Assembly (NCBI GenBank): GCA_963680875.1
Contig: OY804578.1
Span: 97,059,689 to 97,123,688, forward strand
DNA: 64,000 bases
Source: Bathymodiolus brooksi
Taxonomy: Eukaryota > Mollusca > Bivalvia > Mytilida > Modiolidae
Reading direction: 5' to 3'
Position numbers and translations under genes: made by a program. Of this stretch, positions 21,776-33,861 are shown one piece after another. How positions within the stretch are numbered: position 1 is the stretch's first letter; each line of letters opens with the position of its first letter. The notes under the pieces were generated by a model. It searched no databases. It had not been told where the DNA came from and saw nothing but the letters and a program-made list of their open reading frames with translations.

Positions 21776-21962
21776 GGGGGAGAATTGAATATGAGGGGGA
21801 AACTTCAGTATATACTCAGATTTCTCCCCTAAAAATCAGGGGGAAAGATGAGTATATACTGATCTTTCCGGGAGGAAAAATGAGTATATACTGATCTTTT
21901 CGGGGGAAAAACTAGTATATACTCATTTTTCCGGGGGGAAAAATGAGTATGTAACACCGGTA

Positions 21963-22879
21963 TTATTCTTTCATATATTTACATACTTTCCATTTGTATT
22001 GGATATGTTATAAAGGAAAACGAAATAGTCAAAAATGATATAAAATGCTTATTTGAAGGAAAAACAAGATGATCTATAATGGGTTCGACGGTATCTCGTG
22101 CTTGTGTTGGACTTGCTGAAATCATCCACAAACTTCAACATAGTTCATCGGTACACTCCGTAAATGTAGTAATAGTGAGCATCACAAGATGCGAGCTAAA
22201 CAGCAACATGTGTGTAACGAGATGAATCAATATATGATCAATACTAACCGGAAATGGATTCTAAAATTCGGCATAGAATGGACATACGGAGTGAAGTACA
22301 GGAAATAGCCTTTTAATTTGAATAAAAAATAACTATCCAGTTTGAAAATAACAAAAAAACAATTTAGAAAGGAAACGTACAGCTTCTGTACATGAAACGA
22401 TTAATTTATTTAAAAAATGGACAATCGTTAGACCTTCTTGTTTCGCGCCTAAAGAACGATCGGCCCTAAAAAAAGTCGTCCCCAATATATCTCGGCCCTA
22501 AAATAAAGTCGTCCTCGATATATCTCGGCCCAAAAATTCTCCTTTGCAATAGAATTAACTGGGTAAGTCGAATCGAAGAACAAAGATGAATAATCAAGAA
22601 TAATGAAGAAAAGAACCCAAAACTACTATGTGTGTTGTTTAAATGTGTTATTTCAATCATCCCAAGGATTTACATGATTTAAATATTAGATAATGTGGAT
22701 TTTGCTTCGTTGGCACTACAGGTAGCAACTGTCTCATATTAGACGTTTGACTCATAATCATAGACTAGAAAAATACATGTACATGTCCATGCATAGATGC
22801 GATGCTCGCCTGTAGGCTGTGCCTAATCCATATTATGAGGACTTACGACTTTTTATTATCTGTGTGGTCCATTTTCTGT
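21963..22879. other. No gene seen
   Basis: AT-rich intergenic DNA. A short direct duplication (aagtcgtcc...atatatctcggccc) occurs around 22473-22530. Open frames here are unsupported. Confidence 0.3.
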
Positions 22880-23622
22880 GACAGGTCATTTTTTAACACG
22901 CAAAAAGTCCGTTGCTCAACCCGAGTAGTCTGGAAATGCAGAAGAAAAACAGAGTAGTCCGTTACCATTCTACACCGTGATTTGGTTAAGCAATTACAGA
23001 GAAGAAGATTTTTAAAATCGACCAATCAGAAACAAGAATGGCCTGTGGCAGCCATGTTTGTCAACGGATCGGAACTAAATTAGCACTCTTTACAGAGGAC
23101 ATTCCCAGGATGCTTTCTACCAAGTTTCGATTCATTTGGCCAAGTGGTTTCAGAGGAGAAGATTCTCTAGAAATCAACCAATCAGAAACAAGAATTGCTT
23201 GTGGCGGCCATGTTTATTAACGGATCGAGATGAAATGGGCAATTTTCATAGAGCACCTGCCTGTGGCAGCCATGTTTGTCAACGGATCGGAACTAAATTA
23301 GCACTCTTTATAGAGGAAATTCCAAGGATGCTTTCTACCAAGTTTCGGTTCATTTGGCAAAGCGGTTTCAGAGGAGAAGATTTTTAAAAATCGACCAATC
23401 AGAAACAAGAATTGCCTATGGCGGCCATGTTTGTTAATGGATCGGCACAAAATGAGCAATCTTTAGAGAGATCCATCATAGATGCTTCCTACCAAGTTTC
23501 ACTTCATTTGGCTGAGAGGTTTCAGAGGAGAAGATTAAAATGTGAAAAGTTAACGGACGACAGACGACGGACGCCAAGTAATGGCAAAAGCTCACATTGC
23601 CTTTGGCAAGGTGAGCTAAATA
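22880..23622. repeat. Dispersed element tail with 3-4 diverged direct repeats
   Basis: The unit (ggcagccatgtttgtcaacg, then atgctttctaccaagtttc, then aatcgaccaatcagaaac) occurs at about 23040, 23195 (partial), 23262 and 23415. The left edge (22890-22985) is an inverted copy of 17090-17175. The right edge ends in ggcaaggtgagct at 23618. Overlapping short frames simply track the repeat unit. Confidence 0.6.
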
Positions 23623-23683
23623 CACATAAACTAAAAATAGATCCCATGATACGCGCATTGTAAGGTAAATTGTATGTTGCTGT

Positions 23684-23813
23684 GAATAGAATAGAATAGA
23701 ATAGAATAGAATAGAATAGAATAGAATAGAATAGAATAGAATAGAATAGAATAGAATAGAATAGAATAGAATAGAATAGAATAGAATAGAATAGAATAGA
23801 ATAGAATAGAATA
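23684..23813. repeat. (GAATA)26 pentanucleotide microsatellite
   Basis: About 26 perfect copies of GAATA in 130 bp. The minus-strand frame of repeated SILFY residues is an artefact of this tract. The purity implies recent expansion, and the tract is likely length-polymorphic. Confidence 0.95.
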
Positions 23814-24209
23814 TCTAAATATTTCCTTAAAGAGGTACACTCAAGAGCAAATAATATGACAAATAAAAAGGGCTGCTAGTATCTATGATAGTAGGTGTTC
23901 ATTTCACAAAAATGAATTTTGACTAACAATTGAGGATTGCATTGCAATAAATACGTTACCGTCATAAATCTAGCATCATAAATCAGTAATATTTTCATTT
24001 TCTTTGTTTTAAGTACGGCTCTTCTAAAATTAGCTCCAGAAATAAGAGTTTAGCTATCAAGCGTCTGTCTGTAGATCTGACAATTCTTTGCAGTAGAAAA
24101 CTCGAAAGATTATCAGAATGTTTCTCAATAGTAAAAATAGCTGAGAATTTTGCAGACAACTCATATTATTCTATCAACATCTCAGGGATAGCCAAAGAAA
24201 CAGAAGATG
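23814..24209. other. No gene seen; possibly decayed LINE sequence
   Basis: AT-rich DNA between the microsatellite and a LINE relic. Part may be older RT sequence of that relic, but no motif is legible. Confidence 0.3.
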
Positions 24210-24830
24210 CCAGTAAATAACTAAGAGTAACCATCACCAACAAAATATGATGGGACAGACATATCAACAACAAAGTAGGCAAAGGAAATAAAAACCCTTG
24301 GCTTCGTTCGAAAGAACTTACAGGACTGTACACAAACAGTAAAAGCAGAAGCTTACACCTCCATGGTTAGACCTACAATGGAATATGCCAGTACAGTCTG
24401 AGACCCAGTTAACCAGAAGAAAACATCAGATCATTGGAGCAGGTACAGAGACGAGCGGTAGGATTTGTATGTAACGATTATAAGGATCGCTCCCCAGGCT
24501 GCGTTACAAACATGGTAGAAGCATTATAATGGGAAAGCTACAAGATCGAAGGAAAACCAACAGACTATGCATGCTCTATTAAATACAGAATAACTTTATA
24601 GACATTGATCGAAACCACTTTCTAACGTCCAACGACAGTAAAACAAGAGGTCAACACAAGTTCTACCAAGAGAGGACATCAAACGATACATACGGGAACT
24701 TATTTTCCCCCAGGACCATCAGAGATTGGAATCAGCTGCCCACCAACATAGCAACTACCAACACGGTGGAAGGATTTCGAACTTCCCTCAATAGTCTCCA
24801 TGAAGTAGATCGTATACCCCTGTACATAGT
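24210..24830 (+). pseudogene. LINE post-reverse-transcriptase relic
   Basis: Following the plus frames across many indels gives the usual C-terminal order of a jockey/CR1-type LINE: VTITNKI.WDRHINNKVGK, LGFVRRNLQDCTQTVKAEAY, MVRPTMEYASTVWDPVN, then RTIRDWNQLPTNIATTNTVE close to the end. Stops and frameshifts occur every 20-40 codons. No RT catalytic core is present in the window, so this is an old 5'-truncated copy. Confidence 0.7.
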
Positions 24831-26409
24831 TTTATTTGTAATTACTGGATTATTTTAGCTGTAAATACAACAGAAAGCTTGCCATGTTTCCCGACATGCG
24901 CGAAGTTTTTGCAGAACCACATACATTAATTAATGAATCCGGTTCCTACTCTGGAAGAAGATTTTTTTTGAATTTTCAAATACCTTTATCTTAAAAACAT
25001 AATATCACAGACCATTGATCACAATAGGTATTCATAAATTCATTTAGCATACAATACAATTTGTCATAGACGAGCTTTCTATACTAATTTAGAAAGTACA
25101 TTTTCTTTTTTAACTTTAACAGCCAAAATTAAACAATATACAAATGTAGTATGATAATAATAAAGGAAAAATAAGCAAAATGAAATTACTTCAAGTTGTA
25201 TCGTGAGTACATCCAAATTCGTCATGCATAAAATTTCGTCACCTTTGAGTTTTTCTCGTGTATGCCTGTGTTCGTCCAGTGTCTGCGCATTTGTCATGCT
25301 GATTAGTTTGCAGACGTCAATTTTGACCACTGACAGTGATTTAAGTCAAGATGCGTTTCAACCAAGCCAGTACTCGTTTACTTTCTTAGCATATGAACAT
25401 TTCACAACTTTTTACGAACTCCCTTTTTCCGACACCTTTGATTCTCTTTTATTGCCTTATTAACGAGTCCTCCACTTTTTGTTTACATTTTTTTCTTTAG
25501 AATGAAGATTTCATCTATCATCACGTGATTATTGAGGTGGGAAAATAATAGGCAACTACTATTACGACGTTCGTTAAAGTATGCTTGTTCTTGCGATGCA
25601 TTACCGCCATTTTGCTATGAAAGCGTGCTGTTTAAAACACAATTACCAAGTTGAGCAAATTGAAACAAAAGTAAAAAGTAAATGATCAGGGGCCAAAACT
25701 ATTCATATATATAAAATAAAATAAAAGAAAATTATTATTCAATCCAAAAAGCTTGTAAAATTCTATTTTTATTTCTAACATTTGTCCTACACAAAAAAAA
25801 ATTTCAGACAAAACATCGAGTTGTAACAGTATGATACATGACAATTTCTTATCCTTTTATGCATTATGACATATGTATAATAAATCAGAAATATTAGTCC
25901 ATATTTAAACAAATGTCTTAATAGCCTTTGGCCTTTAAAACTTTCGGTAATACGTCACATCGTTTGGACATGCGCAAGGTGACGAAGTTTTATGCACATC
26001 TATTTCCGATATGGTTTTGACCTAGTTTTCATTGTTTACGTTTTTACGGTGCATTTAAAAAAATAATTGCACCAAAAATATGTCACAATTGCAGGAAAAT
26101 AATACATATATGATTTAAAACCAAAAAAAAATGCAAACAAATGTTTATGATAATAGAAATTATCGGCGAAGCGTTAGGGTGACGAACTTTCATACATCGG
26201 GGATTCAAATGATCAAAGTCCTTTTGGAACTTTACGACTTACTTAACTTTAAACTTAAAGAAATTATAAATGGATTTTGTCCAAATGATCAAAGTCAGCC
26301 GTAGCTTTACATTAACTCATCGCGATTTACAATATAATATAAAATGAAAAAAATATATATATACATGCAGTGTACACTGGAAGAAGAAGAACTTGAAGAA
26401 GGAGAAATT
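24831..26409. other. No gene seen
   Basis: AT-rich intergenic DNA. Two opposed frames at 25079-25463 overlap each other and lack splice or motif support. A short acidic frame at 26369-26423 (LEEEELEEGEI) ends in a stop but has no convincing acceptor. Confidence 0.3.
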
Positions 26410-27815
26410 ACACTTCATAGTTAAAGGGAAACTTCGCGATTTTTTACATGTTAGCTAAATATGTTCCTGGTGATATAAAATACATATTCACAAAGTTTTA
26501 TCGACATATTTCCACAAATAACGAAGCAAATCACAAATTTGTAATTTTAATTTCTAATTTTTCCATTCGGCTGTGACGTTTTAGCCTGAAAATGCATTAT
26601 GGGATTGAAATTTAAAGTCTGGGTCGCTGATGTTAAATTCGCTTCATTTAAAGCGCTTAGAGGACTGTAATTTAAATCTAATAACCGTTGGAAAATTAAA
26701 TACTGAAGTGAACAGATACGTACCTTTTTGACAAACAACTATTTTAAATGAACAAAATGTTTCATTTCCTTTATATTTACAACGGAAAGAGTGTCTTACA
26801 ACAGTCACCTATATTCACTATATGTAGGATCCCTTTTACAATTATGTTCATTTTGTTTTACTGTTAATGTGCTGAAAAATATAATGGATAAGTTTGACAA
26901 AGCGTAACTTGTGTATTGATCGGATTAATAAAATGGGAATTTGAATGTACACTATTTGCTTTCCAAGACGAGTTGGTATATCGTTTATTATTATAACAAC
27001 ATATTAAGAATAAACTGGTAGAACGTGCTAAAGTGGGTCACGGGTCACTGTTAATCGGGCGGCTGTATCGTGAAACAGATACGGTGTTGAAAAACTGTTG
27101 ATACTCATAAAATATTGATAAATGCAATAAAATGTTATGTTTGTCTTCAAGAAATATGATAGACAAAACCATGTGTGAAGTTTTATGACGAAATATCTCC
27201 GATTTCTATGTAAATTTACGAGTTGAAGTGGGGAAACACCCATAGGTAATTTTAGCGATGTATTTTTATCTTGGACAAGAATAATGAGCGTCCTGATTGG
27301 ATGACCAATTTAAAACACACTGACTCCGCATGGTTTAGCAAGGTTACTCAGGTCAATAGTTTATAAATATAGAATCTTGACATCTCAGCGTTCCAACCAT
27401 GTAAGTATTTTTGCTCTACGGCGAGGAAAAGCATATTACTGAGTGAATTAAAGGTTAAAATGTTATTATTTTTTAAATATAATTATTTTTTAAAAAGAAA
27501 AACAGCTATAAATGTGTTCTTTGGTTCATATAGGAAAGGAAAATACCGGACTTTTAACATTGAAACGGAACCATCTTACGCGGATTTTCTTGATATGATA
27601 ATGTAAAACAAAAATATGCATGTAAAAGAAATCTATGTTATATTTATTCATTTGTTTGATTCTGGAATATTGTTGATCATTGATTTAAACAAGAAAAAAG
27701 GGAAAAATGGGGGGGGGGATTTTATTTATGAATTTTACAGTTAAATAAATGTTATGTTTCGACAGTTTAAAGAGAAAAATAAAAATTGATTGCGACTAAA
27801 GCTTAAATCAGCGTT
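26410..27815. repeat. Composite of dispersed repeats, inverted copy at 62.9-63.4 kb
   Basis: The segment 27028-27335 plus 27600-27815 matches 62870-63420 in reverse orientation at high identity. It includes a shared short frame ([19 protein letters not shown]) that is open in both copies. The 27 kb copy has about 265 extra bases (27335-27600). A G run here corresponds to a C run there. The shared frame is probably a by-product of a young repeat, not a gene. Confidence 0.6.
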
Positions 27816-27834
27816 ATTATTATTATACGAATCT

Positions 27835-27965
27835 GTTGTAAGTTTGTCAGTGACTTGTGGCAGATCTTGGCTTTCTCCTATTACCTCCACCAATAAAACT
27901 GACGGCCACGATAATAACTGAAATATTGTTGAAAGTGGCGCTAAACACCATAATCCTAACCCCCC
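27835..27965 (+). repeat. SINE 3' half
   Basis: Contains only the body and tail of the SINE family (agtttgtcagtgacttgtgg, ccaccaataaaactgacggc, ttgaaagtggcgctaaacac). The tRNA-like head is missing, consistent with 5' truncation. Confidence 0.7.
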
Positions 27966-28970
27966 TGCTGTCTCTGATACATCTTCCCTTTCTGTAAGTC
28001 ATGTTCCATCCACAGTTGTAAAACTGTCTTGTTTATTAAAGATAAAATATGTTTAAAACATTAGAATAAATATAATGTTGAAATAACAGGAACAATTATA
28101 ATTGTAATTATGTTTTAGATGATAAAAAAGTATACACCATCCTTGAAATTATAAGTTTTCATTATTAGAGGCGCCAAATTGGCCTAACTATATATAGCTG
28201 TCTCATCATAATTAATATGTATTCACAAATTTAACGATCGATGTTCATAAAAGATGTTTTAATTTCAATTAAAGAATTAAAAATTAAAGGTTAGGAGATC
28301 GGGTGGCAACTGGGTTTACAAAGTTAGTGTTTAAAGAAGAAAAACATCTTAGCGCAGTGACCCCCAGAAGGCACAAAACCTAAATATATGATTTTTGTCA
28401 GCTAAAATGTTAAAAGGTTCTAATAGGTGATTAAACTTGAACTATAATTTTGATATCTACTGACATTCATTCAGACAAAGTTCGGAAGAGATCATGATCA
28501 TGAGCGGTATAAACAGATGAAGAGCAGTCAAAATATACAGGGATTATGCCACATCAAATTTACTTCTTGTTCTTCGGATTTTGTGCTAAAAACGTTGGAG
28601 CGAGCAAGTGATTTAAAAATTTTAATTTCTTTTCCTTTTTCTGTCATTTTTGATGAGCGAAACGTAAAATATTATGCGAAAATATATTTCTTATATTTTG
28701 CATGTATTTTCAGAAGCGAGAGACCATATTTTGATTTTAAATATTTTATTCTTCAATAAATTAAGGCAAATAATTCCTGAAATAAGAAGTGAAAGGCAGG
28801 ATTTACTTATTTTTATTTTCATTCTGAAAACGACAGGTACATTCACACCGATTCACTCAGCAGGGTACCTAATTTTGCTTAATGAGTTTAAGTCCACATA
28901 GGAAGTCGCCAGGCAAAATATACAAGTGTCATTTTACATCCGGTCGACGGGACTCTGACCGAATACTTGA
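27966..28970. other. No gene seen
   Basis: AT-rich DNA. Two short overlapping frames around 28517-28901 are unsupported. The stretch aaaaggttctaataggtgat (about 28412) has a diverged echo at about 31591, just beyond the composite transposon, so the flanks of that element may share an older repeat. Confidence 0.3.
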
Positions 28971-29417
28971 GAGGGCACACCACTATATATTCCACCATTG
29001 ACTTACATTGTAAATAAAAAAATCCAAAGAATTTTCTGGATAACAAGACAACTATTTCCTATTATTTTGGTCCAAGCTCCACATTTTGATCCACTTTGAA
29101 ACAAACATTGTATGTCAAATAAGAAAATAATCAGCTGTTTTCAATATCCGGTCAAAACAACAGTATTTACAGTATCCAGGAAATCCTTCCACACAGGGTG
29201 TAGTAATTTGACATCCATGTTTTTATATGTGGTTATATTTCAACAAATGACGTGTTTTTTTGCAGCTAAAACCTCACCAAATATGATAGGATTAACTGTA
29301 AAAAATATCATAATCAAGAAACAACTGAAAAAAAAATTCAAAGTTCCTGGTGATCTATTTTGTACTATTTTCGAGGACTGTCTCAATGCGGATTGGCTGG
29401 TTTACTGATGTGCCCCC
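28971..29417 (+). repeat. TTAA-type MITE module, left copy
   Basis: A 447-bp module with imperfect terminal inverted repeats (13 of 15 matching) and TTGA / TTAA flanks. It carries a 98-codon open frame (29112-29408) that is also open in the right copy with only two residue changes. The near-identity of the copies explains this without requiring a functional protein. Confidence 0.75.
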
Positions 29418-30049
29418 TTAAGTGAACTGCAAATATTGTCTACTGCTAAAACATGACTTTTTTCTGATACCTTGTTGTCTTACAAATAAAACATGACCAT
29501 CAGAAAAAAAAACTTTCCCTAAAAATGGGAGATAATTTGAAAATACAAAAGGTGTCAAACAGTGAGAAAATTCAAAAGGTTGGTTTGAATGTAGAAAAAG
29601 ACTGCAAACAAAAAATGTTTTGTTTTTAAAAAAAAGAAATGAAATGAGACATTAACAGGTTAAACAACAAAACAAGAGCTTACTCAACACAAATAAAGAT
29701 AAGAAATGGCCTGGGATGAAAATATGGAATTTTGCCAATTGTTTTACTGAAGATGTAAAAAAAAATCATATTTTTCCACAATTTTTTGGTTATATTGCTA
29801 TTTATTTGGTTCCAGTTGGAGGTCAATTATGTGTATTAGGAGAGTACATTTTATTGGTCTCTTGATTACATAAAACTTTCAAGTAATTAGTTTGTCATGT
29901 GCTTGGGTGAGAAGGATATTAAAATGATGGTCAGATCTAAGATAAATATAAGAATGTGTATTACCTTTGAAATTAAAAGCCAATTACACGATAAAATCAT
30001 TTCAAAGTCAATATCAATACAAGGGAATACACAAGTCTAAATTTAAAAA

Positions 30050-30584
30050 ATGTCGCAACGAGGTAGACCCACTATAAGGAGAAGATTCTTTCAAACGGTA
30101 CATCCAAGGTTCAGAAAAAAAATCAGCTTCAGAGTGCCTGGAGTCAACAATATCATCGAAAAGATTACCTGTATCTACATTCAAAGATGCTGTTCACCTG
30201 TCTCCTAATGATGACTACTACCTGGTTACAGATTCTGAGGATAATATTGGCAATATGCATTTCTTGTAACCAATACCAGAGCCACAAGTGACTAAACCGG
30301 AGCTCCTGCAAGAGAATAAGAATGACATTGTAGGGAACAAAACCTTACATTGTGGAAAATTAATGGACATGTTCAAGAAATTTTACAAGGAACATGGACA
30401 AAATGAACCCAGATGTGAACTTTTATGCAACTGGAATACAAACAATTGTCAAAAGTGGGGATTGTCATGGCGTCTCAGATTAAAATGTGATAACTGTAAC
30501 TTTTGTGGCGAGAAAACTAAAGTGTACACTGAAGCCTGGAATTATTTACATGTGGCGGTTCTAAACTTAGATGTAAAATATTAA
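30050..30584 (+). pseudogene. Mutator-like transposase N-terminal relic
   Basis: It starts at an ATG with MSQRGRPTIRRRFFQTVHPR. A one-base indel in the A run at 30116-30122 shifts the frame. In the next frame it continues with PVSTFKDAVHLSPNDDYYLV, meets a stop at about 30268, and resumes as CELLCNWNTNNCQKWGLSWR and LKCDNCNF. The 'LSWRLRLKCDNCNF' pattern followed by KVYTEA is the hallmark of the N-terminal region of Mutator-like transposases in animals. The protein ends abruptly at 30584, long before the DDE core. The TTAA borders are more usual for Kolobok or piggyBac, so the family assignment is tentative. Confidence 0.6.
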
Positions 30585-31025
30585 CACAAGTTTTTGAGTG
30601 ACATAAATGAGACACATGATAATTTTCTGGATTCAGTTGAATACAACGTGTGTGAATCATGTATCTTAGTCTATGTACATGCATTGGTACAAAACGCGAG
30701 TGTCCTGGCAATCGAACATCAATAACAGTGTAACCAGATTTTGTTTTTCTATCCTGTATATAAAATACATGTATTATTTCAACTGTTTTCTGTTTTCTTC
30801 ATGATTCTGTCTAAATAATCATTAGCAAAAACATCAGGCATACTGAAATCAGCTGCCTCGGCCATATTTTAGCTATATTCAAGACAAATTTTTAAATATT
30901 TGGAAAAAATTTCCCTAAATGTGATCATCAATATTCTAAAAGAATGGCTGACAAAGATGAATCCACATCGGATGCAGTAACCATAGATACAAACCCGGGA
31001 AATTTGTTTGCACACCCCCCCTTAA

Positions 31026-31484
31026 GAGGGCACACCACTATATATTCCACCATTGACTTTCATTGTAAATAAAAAAAATCATTAAAAATCCAAATGAATT
31101 TTCTGGATAACAAGACAACTATTTCCTATTATTTTGGTCCAAGCTCCACATTTTGATCCACTTTGAAACAAACATTGTATGTCAAATAAGAAAATAATCA
31201 GCTGTTTTCAATATCCGGTCAAAACAACAGTATTTACAGTATCCAGGAAATCCTTCCACACAGGGTGTAGTAATTTGACATCCATGTTTTCATATGTGGT
31301 TATATTTCAACAAATGACGTGTTTTTTTGCAGCTAAAACCTCACCAAATATGATAGGATTAACTGTAAAAAATATCATAATCAAGAAACAACTGAAAAAA
31401 AAATTCAAAGTTCCTGGTGATCTATTTTGTACTATTTTCGAGGACTGTCTCAATACGGATTGGCTGGTTTACTGATGTGCCCCC
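31026..31484 (+). repeat. TTAA-type MITE module, right copy
   Basis: A 459-bp direct copy of the module at 28971-29417, with 12 extra bases in an A-rich stretch near 31075 and very few substitutions elsewhere. Flanks are TTAA on the left (31022-31025) and TTGA on the right (31485-31488). The open frame at 31179-31475 parallels that of the left copy. Confidence 0.75.
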
Positions 31485-31488
31485 TTGA

Positions 31489-33395
31489 ATACATGTGTCA
31501 CAATCTTTGGCAATAATCAGAAAGGCAATACACATTTTGTGACCCGTTAACGCTACCCGTGACTAGAATAGGAGATGCAATACACATTTTAAAGGTTCTA
31601 CTAGGTGATTAACATTGATCGTAAGTTATATTGAATTGTTCATTTTTATCTTGATTTTTTTTTTGCCTCATCAGAATGATATAGCAACAACCAAAATTAT
31701 GAAGTAAAGCAGGGTAAACAGGGCAGGGTAGAAAATTCTTCTTGCAAACCCCAAAAACCAAAATAGACAAAAACCATTCGCATGCAATTTTTCCTTATAA
31801 AAACAACAACCATATTTTTTATGACTATTCTGAGATTCGAAAGACGTGATTAAAATAAACAAAAAATGTTTTGTTTACGCAGAGACATATTATATGTTAC
31901 GCTTTGTTCAAATCAGAAATAACCGTAATGAAAACAGATTAATCTTTTTACTGTTGACGAATACCAATATTGTATTTCCATAATCAAATTATTATATTAG
32001 GTAAGAGATGTACCCTGAAGTTTTGTATAATAAACTTTAAAAGTATTAATACTCATCGTCTGTAATTTTCAAATGAAAACTATTACAAATTATATGTTTA
32101 CATAATCCTCTCAATTTTATGGCTTCCTATTCTGTAACTTTCTGTGCTTTTAACTAAGAAGCAGAGCTTATGTGTAGCTTTATTGTAGTGCATGAACGAT
32201 CGATTACAAAGTGCGATCTTATAAATAATATCATTAAAACAATTTTGTCCCGTAGTATAGGCCTATTTTTATTTTTTTACGAATTCATGGCATAGTTCCG
32301 ATGTCCGTTCTTTTTTTTTGACATAATTTCGTAGTTCTTCAATTTTCGAAAAAAATCTTTTGTAAATGTGTCTCATTAAAGATGGACCATTTTCCCCGAT
32401 TCGTTTGTTTTGCCATAAGTATATAGAAACAAAACGTAAATCTGCAAAATGTGATTGTGTAATAAATTCATATATTTAGAATAATAAGAAAAATAAAAAG
32501 AATTACGACTGACAAGCCATATCGACACTGAATGAGGACCCCGCTTGTCACGCTTGTTTTGGGGCGTGGTGGTATTTAGACATCAGTGATAATTGGTATC
32601 GCGATGCTATCAAAATGGTGACATCCATTTATCGTTGACCGAATTTGGTAGTGCGATCTGAGAAACATTACCTGTTTATTGTGTATTTTGGCGGGGAAGA
32701 AATCGATGAAACTTACAGTTTTCAAACCCCACCAGGATAAATTAAAGTAGTGCAGAAGATTTAGAACATGGGATTGAAAGATTAAATATAGAAATTAGTT
32801 AACCACAGCGTGAATTCTCAGAATTTCCAACAAGTATTTCACATTCAACACCGCTCGGGAATGTGAAGGAAGATAGACACAACGACATTATTTTAGACTC
32901 TGATCTTGCTTTTGGTAGAATGTCAGAGAATGCCCGATACTCCCTTTATTAGCTATTTTTTGACTGGTAAAAATGTGAATATTTCAAATTTCGTCCTTGT
33001 CATTTTTCTTTTTACCATGTTTTGCAATTTTCGCTTTGAAATACAGCACGGTATCTTTTGAATTTTCTTAAAACAAATTGTTTTGAAATCCGATTTTTTC
33101 CCCCCTAAAAAAACTTGCCCCCTTATGGAAATGTCTTGAACCGCCTTTGCTCATGACCAATCTCTTCGATGTCTCCTGAACTGTTTCAGTCTGAAAATAA
33201 AAGATACTCGGGATATAAACGAAGTTATAATTCTGATCTTGAGATTCCACGCTCATTGCTTTTAAAAAGTTAATAACAATATAACACAGCGTAGAAAGAG
33301 CTTTGTAAAGTCAAAAACGTTAACAGATAAGGTTAGGAGTCCCGTACCGGATAACATTTCTGTACAAAGACCTAAAAATATGATCAAACCAGCTA
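31489..33395. other. No gene seen
   Basis: AT-rich intergenic DNA. Short frames at 31671-31862 and 33068-33256 have no support. No RNA gene or repeat family was recognised in nearly 2 kb. Confidence 0.3.
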
Positions 33396-33861
33396 CACTC
33401 ACGAGCCAAAAGTATTTCCCCACTAAGATATTTCCCTATATATTTCATATAAAGCCATTTATTTTCAAAACATTCTCTTGAAGTCATTCCTTATCTGATT
33501 TTCAAGAAATGTTCAGCATTAAATGCAGAAATAAATATAGTTTCTTCTTCGTATAATTTTCAAATAATTTTATTTCTACTTTCCCTTATAAATTGATTTA
33601 AAAACAAAGTTTAATTTTTTCACCAAATCTTACTAAATAATCATATAAAATGGTGACGTCAAGAATTTACATTTGTGCTTAAAGTTCGAAAAAATTACAT
33701 GAAGATATTAAAATGAACTCTAATAATTCTACTATTAAAGGTGAAAATTTCATGAAAATCAGCTAAGGAATGACTTCATGAGAATGTTATGAAAATAAGT
33801 GGTTTTGTATGAAATATATAGGAAAATATCTTAGTGGGGAAATACTTTTGACCCGTGAGTG
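33396..33861. mobile_element. Mariner-type MITE with ~110-bp inverted arms
   Basis: The ends CACTCACGAGCCAAAAGTAT and the complement of CACTCACGGGTCAAAAGTAT are flanked by TA on both sides (33394-33395 and 33862-33863). The arms stay paired for about 110 bp with scattered mismatches, and the 466-bp element has no coding capacity. TA duplication plus this end type fits a non-autonomous Tc1/mariner derivative. Confidence 0.8.

Larger units (their letters stand above)
18368..21962. mobile_element. 3.6-kb interval with terminal inverted repeats and subterminal motif arrays
   Basis: Left end TACCGGTGTTACATACTCAT at 18368 is mirrored exactly by the right end at 21962 (29 bp or more). Inside each end is an array of four to five copies of a unit like ccggaaaaatgagtatatac with C/G runs (18380-18570 and 21776-21950), in opposite orientation at the two ends. 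The interior holds a polypurine tract, a ~350-bp tandem duplication and other repeats, and no transposase. It is either a large non-autonomous element or two independent foldback copies that happen to face each other. Confidence 0.5.
28971..31484 (+). mobile_element. Composite TTAA-type transposon: two terminal modules around a transposase relic
   Basis: Two near-identical direct modules (28971-29417 and 31026-31484) flank 1600 bp (29422-31021 plus borders) that carries a Mutator-like transposase relic. Each module has its own inverted ends (GAGGGCACACCACTA / complement of TACTGATGTGCCCCC). The inner junctions are TTAA and both outer junctions are TTGA. Matching outer tetranucleotides suggest the whole unit moved once as a block into a TTGA site. 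Alternatives are two independent insertions or a local recombination product. Confidence 0.55.

Noticed and set aside
23631..23840. Minus-strand 69-codon frame of repeated SILFY residues
   Set aside because: It is only the translation of the (GAATA)n microsatellite. The period-5 repeat gives a repeating pentapeptide in any open frame.
30517..30711. Minus-strand 64-codon frame
   Set aside because: Overlaps the end of the transposase relic and has no motif, splice site or conservation support.
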